Below, in pieces: positions 25,594 through 35,314 of a stretch of 64,000 nt of DNA. The position numbers and the translations under genes are program-made. Below the pieces are notes generated by a model. It was not told where the DNA came from. It did no database searches and saw only the letters and a list, made by a program, of their open reading frames with translations. Source of the stretch: PALSA-1006 sp963733265 (GTDB taxonomy: Bacteria; Pseudomonadota; Gammaproteobacteria; Burkholderiales; Gallionellaceae). The DNA is taken from positions 744,001 to 808,000 of the forward strand of contig CAVTCF010000001.1 in NCBI GenBank assembly GCA_963733265.1, read 5' to 3'. How positions within the stretch are numbered: position 1 is the first letter of the stretch; every line of letters starts with the position of its first letter.

Positions 25594-26559
25594 ATGTTGA
25601 TTAATTGCGTTGCCTATCAGAATGGCGTAAAACTAGCCGATCTTCCTGTCGAAGAAATCAGTGACTATCTCGAACGGAATGATTGTTTCGTTTGGGTGGC
25701 ATTGAAAGATACCACCAATGCTGAACTTGAAAAAATGCAGGAAGAGTTCGGCTTGCACGATTTGGCGATCGAAGATGCAAGCCACGGCCACCAACGACCC
25801 AAGATCGAGGAGTATGGGGCTACGCTGTTCGTTGTGATGCATTTGCTGGAGATCATTAACGGCGAAATAGTTGTTGGCGAGGTTGATATTTTTGCAGGGC
25901 GAAATTTTGTATTTTCTGTGCGCAATCGCAGCAATCTGCATTTTCTGGGCGTGCGGGAGCGCTGCGAGCGCGAGCCGGAATTGTTAAAGCTGGGCTCAGG
26001 TTTTGTTCTGTATGCGCTAATGGATGCCGTCGTGGACCGATATTTTCCGGTGATTGATGAATTGGCATCGCAACTGGAATCTATCGAGGAACATCTCTTT
26101 GACAAGGACGCGTCCCTCGCAAACATTGAGCAGTTGTATGAGCTAAAACGCAAGGTTGTGGTGGTCAAACATGCGGTCTTGCCACTCATGGAAACAACCG
26201 GAAAGCTTTATGGCGGGCGGGTGCCCCCGGCCTGTATCAATACCCAGGAGTATTTTCGCGATGTGTATGACCACCTGCTGCGCATCAATGCGACTGTGGA
26301 CTCTATGCGTGACACGATCACTACGGCAATTTTGGTGAGCCAATCTACTGTCGCCATCGAGCAAAACGAAATCAACAAACGTTTGGCCGCTTGGGCCGGT
26401 ATCTTTGCCGTTGCCACTGCTTTTGCCGGTATTTGGGGAATGAACTTTCAGAATATGCCGGAGTTAAAATTTGAATATGGATATCCTCTGGCACTGTTCG
26501 TTATTTTTGGAACGTGCGGATATTTATACTACCGTTTCAAGCGTTCCGGCTGGTTATAG
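25594..26559 (+). CDS. corA: CorA family Mg2+/Co2+ transporter
   Basis: Pentameric divalent cation channel. A large N-terminal cytosolic domain is followed by two C-terminal helices (AWAGIFAVATAFAGIWGMNF and YPLALFVIFGTCGYLYYRF) separated by the GMN-x-x-x-MPE selectivity loop (GMNFQNMPE). The length is 321 aa. The kdpD start lies only 18 bases after its stop, so corA and kdpDE are probably cotranscribed, an uncommon pairing of magnesium transport with potassium sensing. Confidence 0.93.
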   Translation: MLINCVAYQNGVKLADLPVEEISDYLERNDCFVWVALKDTTNAELEKMQEEFGLHDLAIEDASHGHQRPKIEEYGATLFVVMHLLEIINGEIVVGEVDIFAGRNFVFSVRNRSNLHFLGVRERCEREPELLKLGSGFVLYALMDAVVDRYFPVIDELASQLESIEEHLFDKDASLANIEQLYELKRKVVVVKHAVLPLMETTGKLYGGRVPPACINTQEYFRDVYDHLLRINATVDSMRDTITTAILVSQSTVAIEQNEINKRLAAWAGIFAVATAFAGIWGMNFQNMPELKFEYGYPLALFVIFGTCGYLYYRFKRSGWL

Positions 26560-26577
26560 ATTTGGCATGAGAAAACA

Positions 26578-29322
26578 ATGAACGACCAACGTCCCGATCC
26601 GGATGCCCTGCTGGAAAAAGTGCAGCGTGCAGAAAGCAGGCGCCGACGCGGGCGGCTGAAGATTTTCTTTGGTGCTTCTGCGGGCGTCGGCAAAACATAT
26701 GGCATGCTGCTGGCGGCACGCGAGCGACGGGCAGAAGGTCTGGACGTGATAGCGGGCTATGTGGAAACGCATAAGCGGGTCGACACAGAACGTTTGCTGG
26801 AGGGTTTGGAAATATTGCCACCCCGCATTGTTTCATATCGCGATACCGAGTTGATCGAATTTGATTTGGATGCCGCGCTGAAACGCCGTCCCGCGCTAAT
26901 TCTGGTTGACGAATTGGCTCATACCAATGCACCCGGTTCGCGTCATGCCAAGCGCTGGCAAGATGTGGAAGAATTGCTGGACTCGGGCATTGATGTCTAT
27001 ACCGCAATCAATGTTCAGCATATAGAAAGCCTCAACGATGTCGTGGCACAAATTACCGGAATCCCCGTTTGGGAAACAGTGCCGGATGCGGTGATGGAAA
27101 GTGCGGATGAAATCGAGTTGATTGATTTACCCCCGGACGAATTGTTGCAGCGACTGAAAGAAGGCAAAGTCTATCTGCCGCAGCAGGCAGAACATGCGGC
27201 AAAGAATTTTTTCCGCAAAGGTAATCTGATCGCTCTGCGCGAGCTGGCACTACGCCGCACGGCAGATCGCGTTGACGCCCAGATGAGGGATTACCGCGAC
27301 GATCATTCAATCAGTGATGTGTGGCAAGTTAAAGAGCGAATACTGGTCTGCATCGGGCCGGTCGGAAATGCAGAAAATCTGGTGCGCGCTTCTTATCGTC
27401 TGGCGCAATTGCTGAGAGCGGAATGGATTGTCGTTTATGTAGAGACAGCCAAATTGCAGCGGCTTTCCAAGGAGCAGCGGGACGCCGTGCTGAGTACCTT
27501 GAAACTGGCCGAGGAACTGGGGGCGGAGACAGTGACGCTTGGTGGCGACAGCCTTGCCCATGAACTGATTGCTTATGCGCGAACACGAAATGCTTCGCGA
27601 ATCGTGCTGGGAAAGCCGAGCCGACACGGATGGAAACGCTGGTTGTTTGGTTCGCTGGTGGATACGATAGTTCGTTCTGCCAGTGACATAGATGTTGTTG
27701 TGGTTGGAAAAGAATTCAATTTCATGTCGCAGGCGCAAGAGAATCCCTATTTTTCCCGAAGCCGCTTGTATTTGGGGCTCGCGCCGGAAGAAAAAAGTTC
27801 GCTATTTACGTGGAGCATCACTTATCTCTGGACGGTAGTTATTTCGGCAATTTGCACGGGCATCGCCTGGCTGATCTTCGACCATTTTGACCTTGCCAAT
27901 TTAATCATGGTTTATTTGTTGGGTGTGGTGGTCGTGGCCGCTCGCTATGGGCGCGGGCCGTCGATACTCAGTTCATTTCTAAGCGTGGTTTTGTTCGATT
28001 TCTTTTTCGTGCCGCCACGGTTCAGTTTTGCTGTATCGGATACGCAATACCTGATTACTTTTGCGATCATGCTGCTGGTCGGGTTGGTCATCAGCAGTAT
28101 GACCGTGCGCATCAAGTACCAGGCCAAGATTGCCGGTCACCGTGAACGCCGCACCGCTTCGTTGTATTCGATGAGTCGCGAACTGGCCGCAACTCGCGGC
28201 GAAGAAAATATCCTGCGAGTTGCTGTCAAACATGTGGCTGAAGTTTTCGAGGCGCAGGCTGTCATATTGTTGCCCGAGGCAACAGGAAGCATCGTTTATC
28301 CCAAAAGTGAGAGCACCTCGCAATCATGCCATGGCAGCGATTTGAGTATTGCGCAATGGGTATTCGACCACGAACAGATGGCAGGGCTGGGCACGGATAC
28401 TTTACCCGGAGGTGATATGGTTTACCTTCCGCTAAAAGCCTCTTCCGGAATGATAGGTGTGTTGGCATTGCTTCCGCTCAACCCGGCGCGCATTGCGTTA
28501 CCGGAACAGCAGCGCCTGCTGGAAACTTTTGTCAGCCAGATAGCGGTGGCATTGGAGCGGGTAAATCTGGCGGCAGAGGCGCATAGCGCGCAAATTAAAA
28601 TTGAAACCGAGCAATTGCGTAATTCGTTGCTGACAGCCATTTCACATGATTTGCGTACGCCGCTGGCAGCGATTGTGGGGGCATCCAGCGCTTTAATAAG
28701 AGATGAAGACAAGCTCGACGAACATGCCCGCCGTGAGCTCGGCCAGGCTATTTACGACGAGGCAATACGCATGGCCGGGCTGGCAAATAATTTGCTGGAT
28801 ATGGCACGGCTCCAAGCCGGGGCTGTTGTGCTGAACCGGCAATGGCAACCGTTGGAAGAGGTAATCGGGGGGGCGTTGGCCGGTTTGACCACGCGCTTGG
28901 CCAGCCACCCTGTAAGCGTAAAATTGCCGCATGATTTGCCGCTGGTGGAAATAGACAGTCTGTTAATCGAACGGGTATTCGCAAACTTGCTGGAAAATGC
29001 GGTGAAATACACACCCAACGGAACGCCGATTGAAATCTTAGCAGTAACTGAAGAGAAGGAAATGCTGGTCACTGTTTCAGATCAGGGGCATGGAATTCCG
29101 GCAGGGGAAGAAAAGAGAATTTTCGAAAAATTCCACCGCGTGGACAGCGAGGGTAACCAGGGGGGGGCGGGACTCGGGTTGGCGATTTGCAGATCCATCG
29201 TTGAAGTGCATGGCGGGCGGATTTGGGCAGAAAATTTACCTTCCGGCGGCGCCGCATTTCGCTTTACCTTGCCTTTAACCGAACCGCCTTTGATGGAGCA
29301 CGAAGAGACACCTTTATTATGA
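26578..29322 (+). CDS. kdpD: Potassium-responsive sensor histidine kinase KdpD
   Basis: Membrane sensor kinase that phosphorylates KdpE under potassium limitation or salt stress. Domains in order: the KdpD N-terminal domain (about residues 22-230) with Walker A GASAGVGKT at 32-40 and LVDELAHTNAPGS; a universal-stress-like domain (about 250-375); four membrane helices (about 400-500); a GAF-like domain; a HisKA domain with H690 in SHDLRTPLAA; and a HATPase domain with NLLENAVKYTPNG and GAGLGLAICRSIVEVHGG. The 914-aa length is full size. It overlaps kdpE by ATGA. It is 13 kb from kdpFABC, with unrelated operons between. Confidence 0.97.
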   Translation: MNDQRPDPDALLEKVQRAESRRRRGRLKIFFGASAGVGKTYGMLLAARERRAEGLDVIAGYVETHKRVDTERLLEGLEILPPRIVSYRDTELIEFDLDAALKRRPALILVDELAHTNAPGSRHAKRWQDVEELLDSGIDVYTAINVQHIESLNDVVAQITGIPVWETVPDAVMESADEIELIDLPPDELLQRLKEGKVYLPQQAEHAAKNFFRKGNLIALRELALRRTADRVDAQMRDYRDDHSISDVWQVKERILVCIGPVGNAENLVRASYRLAQLLRAEWIVVYVETAKLQRLSKEQRDAVLSTLKLAEELGAETVTLGGDSLAHELIAYARTRNASRIVLGKPSRHGWKRWLFGSLVDTIVRSASDIDVVVVGKEFNFMSQAQENPYFSRSRLYLGLAPEEKSSLFTWSITYLWTVVISAICTGIAWLIFDHFDLANLIMVYLLGVVVVAARYGRGPSILSSFLSVVLFDFFFVPPRFSFAVSDTQYLITFAIMLLVGLVISSMTVRIKYQAKIAGHRERRTASLYSMSRELAATRGEENILRVAVKHVAEVFEAQAVILLPEATGSIVYPKSESTSQSCHGSDLSIAQWVFDHEQMAGLGTDTLPGGDMVYLPLKASSGMIGVLALLPLNPARIALPEQQRLLETFVSQIAVALERVNLAAEAHSAQIKIETEQLRNSLLTAISHDLRTPLAAIVGASSALIRDEDKLDEHARRELGQAIYDEAIRMAGLANNLLDMARLQAGAVVLNRQWQPLEEVIGGALAGLTTRLASHPVSVKLPHDLPLVEIDSLLIERVFANLLENAVKYTPNGTPIEILAVTEEKEMLVTVSDQGHGIPAGEEKRIFEKFHRVDSEGNQGGAGLGLAICRSIVEVHGGRIWAENLPSGGAAFRFTLPLTEPPLMEHEETPLL

Positions 29323-30011
29323 CCAATACAGCCACCATCATTGCTATTGAAGATGAAGCCCAGATACGAAAGTTTCTGCGGACTTCATTGACCTCGGAAG
29401 GTTATCAACTCATCGAGGCGGAAACTGCAAAGCAAGGGCTGGTTGAAGCCGCAACGCGTAAACCCGATTTGATTATTCTCGATCTCGGTTTGCCTGACAA
29501 GGACGGTGTAGAAGTTGTCAAAGAGTTGCGTTCATGGTCTTCCGTTCCCATTATTATTTTGTCTGCGCGTTCGCAGGAAAACGACAAGATTGCCGCCTTG
29601 GATGCCGGTGCTGACGATTATCTGGTTAAGCCTTTTGGTATCGGTGAATTGCTGGCCCGGATTCGCGTGGCATTGCGTCACATTCCAATTCCGGTTAACG
29701 GGGAAGAAGGTATTTTCTCGGTGGATGAATTGCAGGTTGACATGGTTCATCGCAAGATCACTGTCAGCGATGTGGAAGTTCATCTCACCCCGATTGAATA
29801 CAGACTGCTCAGCGTGTTAATCAAACATGCGGGAAAAGTTCTGACGCACCAACTGCTGCTGAAAGAAGTATGGGGGCCAAACTACGTGGAGCGTGCGCAC
29901 TATCTGCGCATCTACATGGGAACACTGCGCCACAAACTGGAAAGAGACCCGACACGTCCGCGTTTTCTGCTGACTGAAGTTGGAGTTGGGTATCGTCTGG
30001 CTGTTCTCTAG
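29319..30011 (+). CDS. kdpE: Response regulator KdpE
   Basis: OmpR/PhoB-type transcription factor, the partner of KdpD. The receiver domain has D55 in LIILDLGLPDKDG and the conserved lysine in DYLVKPFG. The winged-helix DNA-binding domain ends RPRFLLTEVGVGYRL. The length is 230 aa. The ATG at 29319 overlaps the kdpD stop and is preferred to the longer open frame from 29223. Probable targets in this window are the T-rich boxes at 8893 and 24636-24681. Confidence 0.96.
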   Translation: MTNTATIIAIEDEAQIRKFLRTSLTSEGYQLIEAETAKQGLVEAATRKPDLIILDLGLPDKDGVEVVKELRSWSSVPIIILSARSQENDKIAALDAGADDYLVKPFGIGELLARIRVALRHIPIPVNGEEGIFSVDELQVDMVHRKITVSDVEVHLTPIEYRLLSVLIKHAGKVLTHQLLLKEVWGPNYVERAHYLRIYMGTLRHKLERDPTRPRFLLTEVGVGYRLAVL

Positions 30012-30064
30012 TGAACACATCGCATTGTTCTGTTGAACCACGTCCGATATTATATTTGGAGCAT

Positions 30065-30103
30065 AAAAAACCGGGGAGCCAATTTGGCAGCTCCCCGGTT
30101 TTG
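30065..30103. terminator. Bidirectional terminator between kdpE and phosphoesterase
   Basis: AACCGGGGAGC (30069-30079) pairs with GCTCCCCGGTT (30090-30100), an 11-base-pair stem. On the minus strand it is followed by six T residues; on the plus strand by TTTT. It serves two convergent genes. Confidence 0.92.
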
Positions 30104-30125
30104 GTATTGCAGTATTAAGCGACAA

Positions 30126-31391
30126 TTATTTTCTGTTGTCGTGTTGAGAACCGAAAAGATCAGACATCACATGCACGTTCGCGTCACAAGCATGATTCAG
30201 GCAAGGCAATTCAAGTGCCGCCTCAATTGATTTCAGGAGTGAGAAGTGATTGTAGCGAACTGAACTTTGCTTTCCGCTTACTCCGTAGTTAGTATCGACG
30301 ATCAGCACAACCTGATTGATATTGGGAACTGCGCTGTAGTCATTCTCATCCCAAAGCACAACAATCGCGTTGTTACCTTCAGCCCATACCGTAGAGCTCT
30401 TTATTGCTGTAACCAGTTTCTGTACTGTCACATCACCGTTTTGAATCAGGGCTGGATTCAAACCGGCCTGTGTGCCATCGGAAACGGGATTATAGTTGCA
30501 GTATGGTGTTGAATTGCCCCGTCCATGTTGATCATTACATTGATTCGGTACGATGAAAGAAAATGTTGGCACCTTGCCCGAAGCGAGATCGCCGTACAGA
30601 CCATTAACACCATCGAAACCAACAACGTTAGCAAGGCTTAGTTCCGGGTTGCGGCCTTCCTGAACACTTTGGAAGTAGACAAACGGGTTATGTTTGGCCG
30701 CGTAAAGATTAACAATTCCTGCGGATGTCAGTGGTGGATTTAATGCGGGCAAAAATTTGGTGAAATCTGTCAGATTTGAATAGATGCCATCGCTGTTATT
30801 GACTAAATCCGCGCCGCTGATCGGCAAGTCTTCTTGATAGCTCTTCCAAGAACGACCGGCTTCAAAAAGTTGATCGGCAATCGTTTTCCCAGTTGTAATT
30901 TTTAAAGCCGGAATAGACTGGATTCCGTCAATATTGTTAAGAACTTGAGTCTGGGTTTCGTTGGTCGAATCTGTGGCTGGTGTTTCAGCATCAGTACCCG
31001 TTCCGAAAATCGGGCAAATTGCCGGGCTCGCCGGGTTATCTGTTGTCACGAAGCCTGTTGCGAGATTAGTCGAGCAAGTAGTGCTGTGCCAATCCGAGTT
31101 ATTGTCGCTGCGTACCCCAAAATTGGAGCCGCCGACAACTTCCAGATAGTTAGTCAGGCTGGGGTGGCCAATGGCAAAGTAGTTTGTTGCCAAATTGGCA
31201 GATTGTGCCAGCTTATTGATGAACGGGGCATTGGGGTTGTTGATGATCTGGTTATAGCCAGTGTTCTCCATCATGATCACAAAAACGTGATCAAGATGAC
31301 GGATGCCTTCGGGGGCTTTGCCCTCGCTTGCGAAAACGGATGTTGCTAGTGCCAAACCTAGCAAACCCAAAGCTGCTGCGGATTTTTTCAT
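30126..31391 (-). CDS. Secreted phosphoesterase family protein
   Basis: Exported enzyme of the PF04185 phosphoesterase family, which includes phospholipase C and acid phosphatases and has the alkaline-phosphatase fold. A signal peptide (MKKSAAALGLLGLALATSVFA) is followed by HVFVIMMENTGYNQI, which bears the metal/nucleophile region. AIGHPSLTNYLEVVGG, SFIVPNQCNDQHGRG and VLWDENDYS are further family blocks. The length is 421 aa. Substrate is unknown; phosphate scavenging or phospholipid cleavage are both possible. It stands alone. The 481 bases upstream (31392-31872) contain no gene I can support and must hold its promoter. Confidence 0.85.
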   Translation of the reverse strand: MKKSAAALGLLGLALATSVFASEGKAPEGIRHLDHVFVIMMENTGYNQIINNPNAPFINKLAQSANLATNYFAIGHPSLTNYLEVVGGSNFGVRSDNNSDWHSTTCSTNLATGFVTTDNPASPAICPIFGTGTDAETPATDSTNETQTQVLNNIDGIQSIPALKITTGKTIADQLFEAGRSWKSYQEDLPISGADLVNNSDGIYSNLTDFTKFLPALNPPLTSAGIVNLYAAKHNPFVYFQSVQEGRNPELSLANVVGFDGVNGLYGDLASGKVPTFSFIVPNQCNDQHGRGNSTPYCNYNPVSDGTQAGLNPALIQNGDVTVQKLVTAIKSSTVWAEGNNAIVVLWDENDYSAVPNINQVVLIVDTNYGVSGKQSSVRYNHFSLLKSIEAALELPCLNHACDANVHVMSDLFGSQHDNRK

Positions 31392-31872
31392 GAAAGTTCT
31401 CCTGAGTTATATTGAATTAGATATATTGCTATTGCATTAAAGAATGCTGCGGCCCTGAAAATACCAAGCTTGTCATGGTAAAAACCATTGACGGCTCGGA
31501 CTTCATTTTTCATTATTTTGATGACGTTTATATGAAGATTTGTCGGAGACTGCTAGTCCGTTAATTCTTGGAGATGGTCGGAATATCTTGGGCGTTAGAG
31601 TTGTTATTGGGAAGAATAATAGGCAAGGAAAGGTGCGTTGCGCCAATTAGTAGTGCGGCAACCACATGAATTCTAACTGGCGATTTGCCGCTGGATTCAG
31701 CTTGTACAACTCTGGGAATGTTTAGATTTAGGTTTTTGCAGATTTACTACAAGTGAGTTTATGTAATTTGGAGCCGTAAAGTGATGTATAAAAAAGGAAG
31801 CAGGCAGCAACAGGATGCTGTTTTATGAATATAAACTTGGGAATGATCGGGAGTCGTTTGTTGAATTGAAAC

Positions 31873-32892
31873 TCACCTCGATTTTCTTACCGCAGCAGCA
31901 CACTCCGCAACCAATTCCCATCCCCGATAGATCATGCCGCTGTAGAACTGTACCAGCGATGCACCAGCCTGCATTTTTTCCAGCGCATCTTCACCTTTCA
32001 AAATGCCGCCCACACCGATTATAGGTAATGCACCGTTTAATTCTTTTGCGAGTTGGCGAATGACCGCGGTGGATTTGTCGCGTACCGGGCTGCCGCTTAA
32101 TCCCCCTGCCTCATTGCTTTGGGGTAGATTTTCTACCCCTTCGCGTGACAAGGTGGTATTGGTGGCGATTACGGCATCGATTCGGTACCGCACAAGCAGT
32201 GCAGCGATTTGCCTGATCTGGTCAGCATCGAGGTCGGGAGCAATTTTGAGTGCCAGAGGGACATATTTTTCGTGCAGTTTGGTCAGGTGTTCCTGTTCGG
32301 CTTTGAGTTGAGATAAAAGCGCATCCAGTTCGTCGCCGCCTTGCAGTTGGCGCAGGTTTTTGGTGTTGGGTGATGAGATGTTAATAGCGACGTAGCTTGC
32401 GTGAGTGTAAACCTTGCGCAGGCCGATGAGGTAATCTTCTGCCGCCTTTTCGATTGGAGTGTCCGCATTCTTGCCGATGTTGATGCCGATAATGCCTTTG
32501 AACCTTGTGTGTTTTACATTCTCGATCAGCGCATCCACACCATTGTTATTAAATCCCATGCGATTGATAATTGCTTGTGCCTCCGGTAGACGAAATAGAC
32601 GGGGCTTGGGGTTGCCGGGTTGCGGGCGTGGCGTGACTGTACCTATCTCAACGAAGCCGAAGCCAAGAGCGGCTAGCGCATCAATGTACGCCCCGTTTTT
32701 ATCCAGTCCGGCAGCCAGTCCTATCGGATTTGGGAAGGAAAGCCCCATCACGGTGCGAGGGTCGTTTGCGGGGGGCTTGACCAGCAAGGGCAGGGTGCCC
32801 AGACAATGTGCGGTCTTTAGGGCGTCAAGGGTGGCGTGGTGAGCGGTCTCAGGATCGAGAGCAAAGAGTGCTGAGCGAATAAGTGGAAACAT
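31873..32892 (-). CDS. pyrD: Dihydroorotate dehydrogenase (quinone), class 2
   Basis: Membrane-associated FMN enzyme of pyrimidine synthesis that oxidises dihydroorotate with quinone. The amphipathic N-terminus (MFPLIRSALFALDPETAHH) is the membrane-binding part of class 2. NPIGLAAGLDKNGAYIDAL, IINRMGFNNNG and INISSPNTKNLRQLQ (catalytic serine region) are signatures. The start at 32892 gives 339 aa (E. coli 336); the longer frame from 33006 has no sensible N-terminus. Confidence 0.96.
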   Translation of the reverse strand: MFPLIRSALFALDPETAHHATLDALKTAHCLGTLPLLVKPPANDPRTVMGLSFPNPIGLAAGLDKNGAYIDALAALGFGFVEIGTVTPRPQPGNPKPRLFRLPEAQAIINRMGFNNNGVDALIENVKHTRFKGIIGINIGKNADTPIEKAAEDYLIGLRKVYTHASYVAINISSPNTKNLRQLQGGDELDALLSQLKAEQEHLTKLHEKYVPLALKIAPDLDADQIRQIAALLVRYRIDAVIATNTTLSREGVENLPQSNEAGGLSGSPVRDKSTAVIRQLAKELNGALPIIGVGGILKGEDALEKMQAGASLVQFYSGMIYRGWELVAECAAAVRKSR

Positions 32893-33029
32893 GATATGCG
32901 TGAACGTGATTATTTTCGGGAGAATGTTATCATGAGAAATGCGTACGTAAACTGAATTGATGTCTGCAAGTAGTCTGCACTGAATTAATAACGGATGAAC
33001 AATCACTTTCTTTGTGAAATATTTCTAAA

Positions 33030-35285
33030 TTGAGAGCCAACTTGAAAGTTACGGGTGTCCTGATGTTTGCCTGGGGCATACTGGCATGGACGGGGTCCGC
33101 TATTTATACCGACCATATGTCGGATATGCTTATCAAAGAAGAACTTCAACAGGCGCAGAAACAGTTGGTTGGGGTTTCCAGCAATGTTGAAGACTATCTC
33201 AAGTTTCTTCGCAATACCCCTGTAACGCTGGCACGAGAAGATTCGGTACATAAGGAATTGGAGCGTTTCGGTGCGCGGGCAGAACCCTACAAACTTATCC
33301 AAGAGGGTAGAAAGCTTCGTTGGAGCAATAATGCGGAGCAGTCGCGACTGAATGCTTTTCTTGCCACAGCAGCATCAGGAGTTGAAGCCGATGTGATTTG
33401 GGTAGTGAATGCGGCAGGGGATTGTATCGCCTCAAGCAATGCCGGAAAAACGTCCAGTTTCGTTGGAACCAATTACAAGGATCGGGAGTATTTTCGGCAA
33501 GCGCGCGAGGGTCATTCGGGTAGTCAATATGCCGTTGGAAAGGTAAGTAAAATCCCCGGTTTTTTTTATTCTTTTCCGGTTTTGGACAGCAAAGCACAAT
33601 TTATCGGCGCAGTCGTGGTCAAACGCGACATCACTGACTTTTTGTATTGGACAAGCCCCGACAATGCATTTATAGCCGACTCGAACGGTGTGGTTGTGTT
33701 GAGCGAAGACAAAAATTTCTTGAATAAAACTATGCCGGGTACCTCAGTTGGTGTTCTTCCGGTGCAAACCAGAATAGACAGGTATCAAAGAGAAACCTTG
33801 GCTCCTGTAGATATACGCCCGTGGGATCAACACCGTTACCCGGAATTGGTTCGGTTTGGGGTGGGAGGGATACCCCTGATTCTTGGATCCAAAACTGTGG
33901 CTGATGGCAGCATGACGATATATTTACCCCGGCCAATTCCCGGCTTGGTACGAATCGAAAATCAGAGAACGTGGTTATTTCTGATTTTAGCCCTTGCCGG
34001 AGCCATGCTCATCCTTGCAGTTAGTTCGGCAATTCTTTATGTGCGCGCGATTCGTCACGCGAAAGAAGTTGCAGAAAGTGCCAGTCGTACAAAATCCCAG
34101 TTCCTGGCAAATATGTCGCACGAGATTCGGACGCCCATGAACGGGGTCATGGGCATGACACAGTTATTATTGGAAACCAAACTTGACGATGAACAGAGGC
34201 AATTTGCCAGAGATATTGCTGCATCAGGCGAATCATTGTTGGCTATCATCAATGACATTCTCGATCTGTCGAAAATTGAAGCGGATCGAATGGAGTTTGA
34301 TGTACACCCTTTTTCCATCATTGCGCTGACCGACGCTGTAAATTCATTACTGAAAATCAGAGCGAAGCAAAAAGGAATCGGTTTTAGCATAGTAATTGCT
34401 CCCGATGCCGTTGGAAACTTTATGGGCGACAGTCTGCGTATTCGGCAGGTTTTGCTGAATTTGGCAGGTAATGCTGTAAAGTTCACTGAGAATGGAGAGG
34501 TTCAGGTAAAAGTCACCCGCTTGCCCAAGGGACTTCGATTCGAAGTCTCCGATACCGGGATCGGCATTTCCAATGAGGCGCAGGAACGTCTCTTTTCAAA
34601 CTTTAGTCAAGTAGATGCTTCTACAACACGTAAATTCGGGGGCACGGGCTTAGGGTTGGTCATTAGCAAAAGATTAACAGAAGGAATGGGTGGTCGGATT
34701 GGTGTAGAAAGCACCTTGGGCAGCGGAAGCACGTTTTGGTTTGAATTGCCTCTTGAAGCGACCACGGATATATCGATAGGGGCCGCCGCAACTGTCCAGA
34801 CTTCAAACGGTGAGCAACCGACAGAATTAATTAAAGCCGAGTCTAAGCCTGCTGCTGCGCCTAAGCTCTCGGAACCATTATCCGGTTTGTCTCAGCAGGT
34901 CGAAAACACGCCGTTACCATTATTGTTGGCGGAAGATAATAAAATAAACCAGAAGCTTGCTTTGGCACTCCTCGGTCGTCTGGGTTACAGCGTTGATCTC
35001 GCGGAAAACGGACGCCAGGCAGTTGAGGCAGCGGCTTCTGCAAAGCGTTATGCGCTGATCCTGATGGATATGCAGATGCCGGAAATGGATGGACTTGAAG
35101 CTACCAGGCAAATTCGATTGCTCGATGGAGCGAATGCGGGAATACCTATTGTCGCGCTTACTGCCAACGCGATGCAGTCCGACGTTGAAGCTTGTCGTGC
35201 CGCCGGGATGAACGATTTTCTTACCAAGCCAATCAATCGCGACAATCTCACCGCCTGTCTAGCGCGCTGGATGGCAGCCGTTTAG
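33030..35285 (+). CDS. Hybrid sensor histidine kinase with periplasmic Cache-type domain
   Basis: Two membrane helices (about residues 7-27 and 310-335) flank a large periplasmic sensor region with a double-Cache look (NAAGDCIASSNAGKTSSFVGTNYKDREYF, an embedded DctB-like pattern). HisKA with H364 in MSHEIRTPMNGVMG, HATPase with NLAGNAVKFTENGE and GTGLGLVISKRL, and a C-terminal receiver with D680 in LILMDMQMPEMDGLEA follow. The only starts that keep the first helix are TTG codons (33030 or 33042); GAGAG precedes 33042. No output response regulator adjoins it, so it is an orphan hybrid kinase. The ligand is unknown, with small organic acids a reasonable guess from the Cache domain. Confidence 0.88.
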   Translation: MRANLKVTGVLMFAWGILAWTGSAIYTDHMSDMLIKEELQQAQKQLVGVSSNVEDYLKFLRNTPVTLAREDSVHKELERFGARAEPYKLIQEGRKLRWSNNAEQSRLNAFLATAASGVEADVIWVVNAAGDCIASSNAGKTSSFVGTNYKDREYFRQAREGHSGSQYAVGKVSKIPGFFYSFPVLDSKAQFIGAVVVKRDITDFLYWTSPDNAFIADSNGVVVLSEDKNFLNKTMPGTSVGVLPVQTRIDRYQRETLAPVDIRPWDQHRYPELVRFGVGGIPLILGSKTVADGSMTIYLPRPIPGLVRIENQRTWLFLILALAGAMLILAVSSAILYVRAIRHAKEVAESASRTKSQFLANMSHEIRTPMNGVMGMTQLLLETKLDDEQRQFARDIAASGESLLAIINDILDLSKIEADRMEFDVHPFSIIALTDAVNSLLKIRAKQKGIGFSIVIAPDAVGNFMGDSLRIRQVLLNLAGNAVKFTENGEVQVKVTRLPKGLRFEVSDTGIGISNEAQERLFSNFSQVDASTTRKFGGTGLGLVISKRLTEGMGGRIGVESTLGSGSTFWFELPLEATTDISIGAAATVQTSNGEQPTELIKAESKPAAAPKLSEPLSGLSQQVENTPLPLLLAEDNKINQKLALALLGRLGYSVDLAENGRQAVEAAASAKRYALILMDMQMPEMDGLEATRQIRLLDGANAGIPIVALTANAMQSDVEACRAAGMNDFLTKPINRDNLTACLARWMAAV

Positions 35286-35314
35286 GCCACTTTAAAGAAT
35301 TGTAAGGAGCAAAC

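Noticed and set aside
31815..32024. 69-codon frame upstream of and antisense to pyrD
   Set aside because: Two thirds of it is the shadow of pyrD; no ribosome site.
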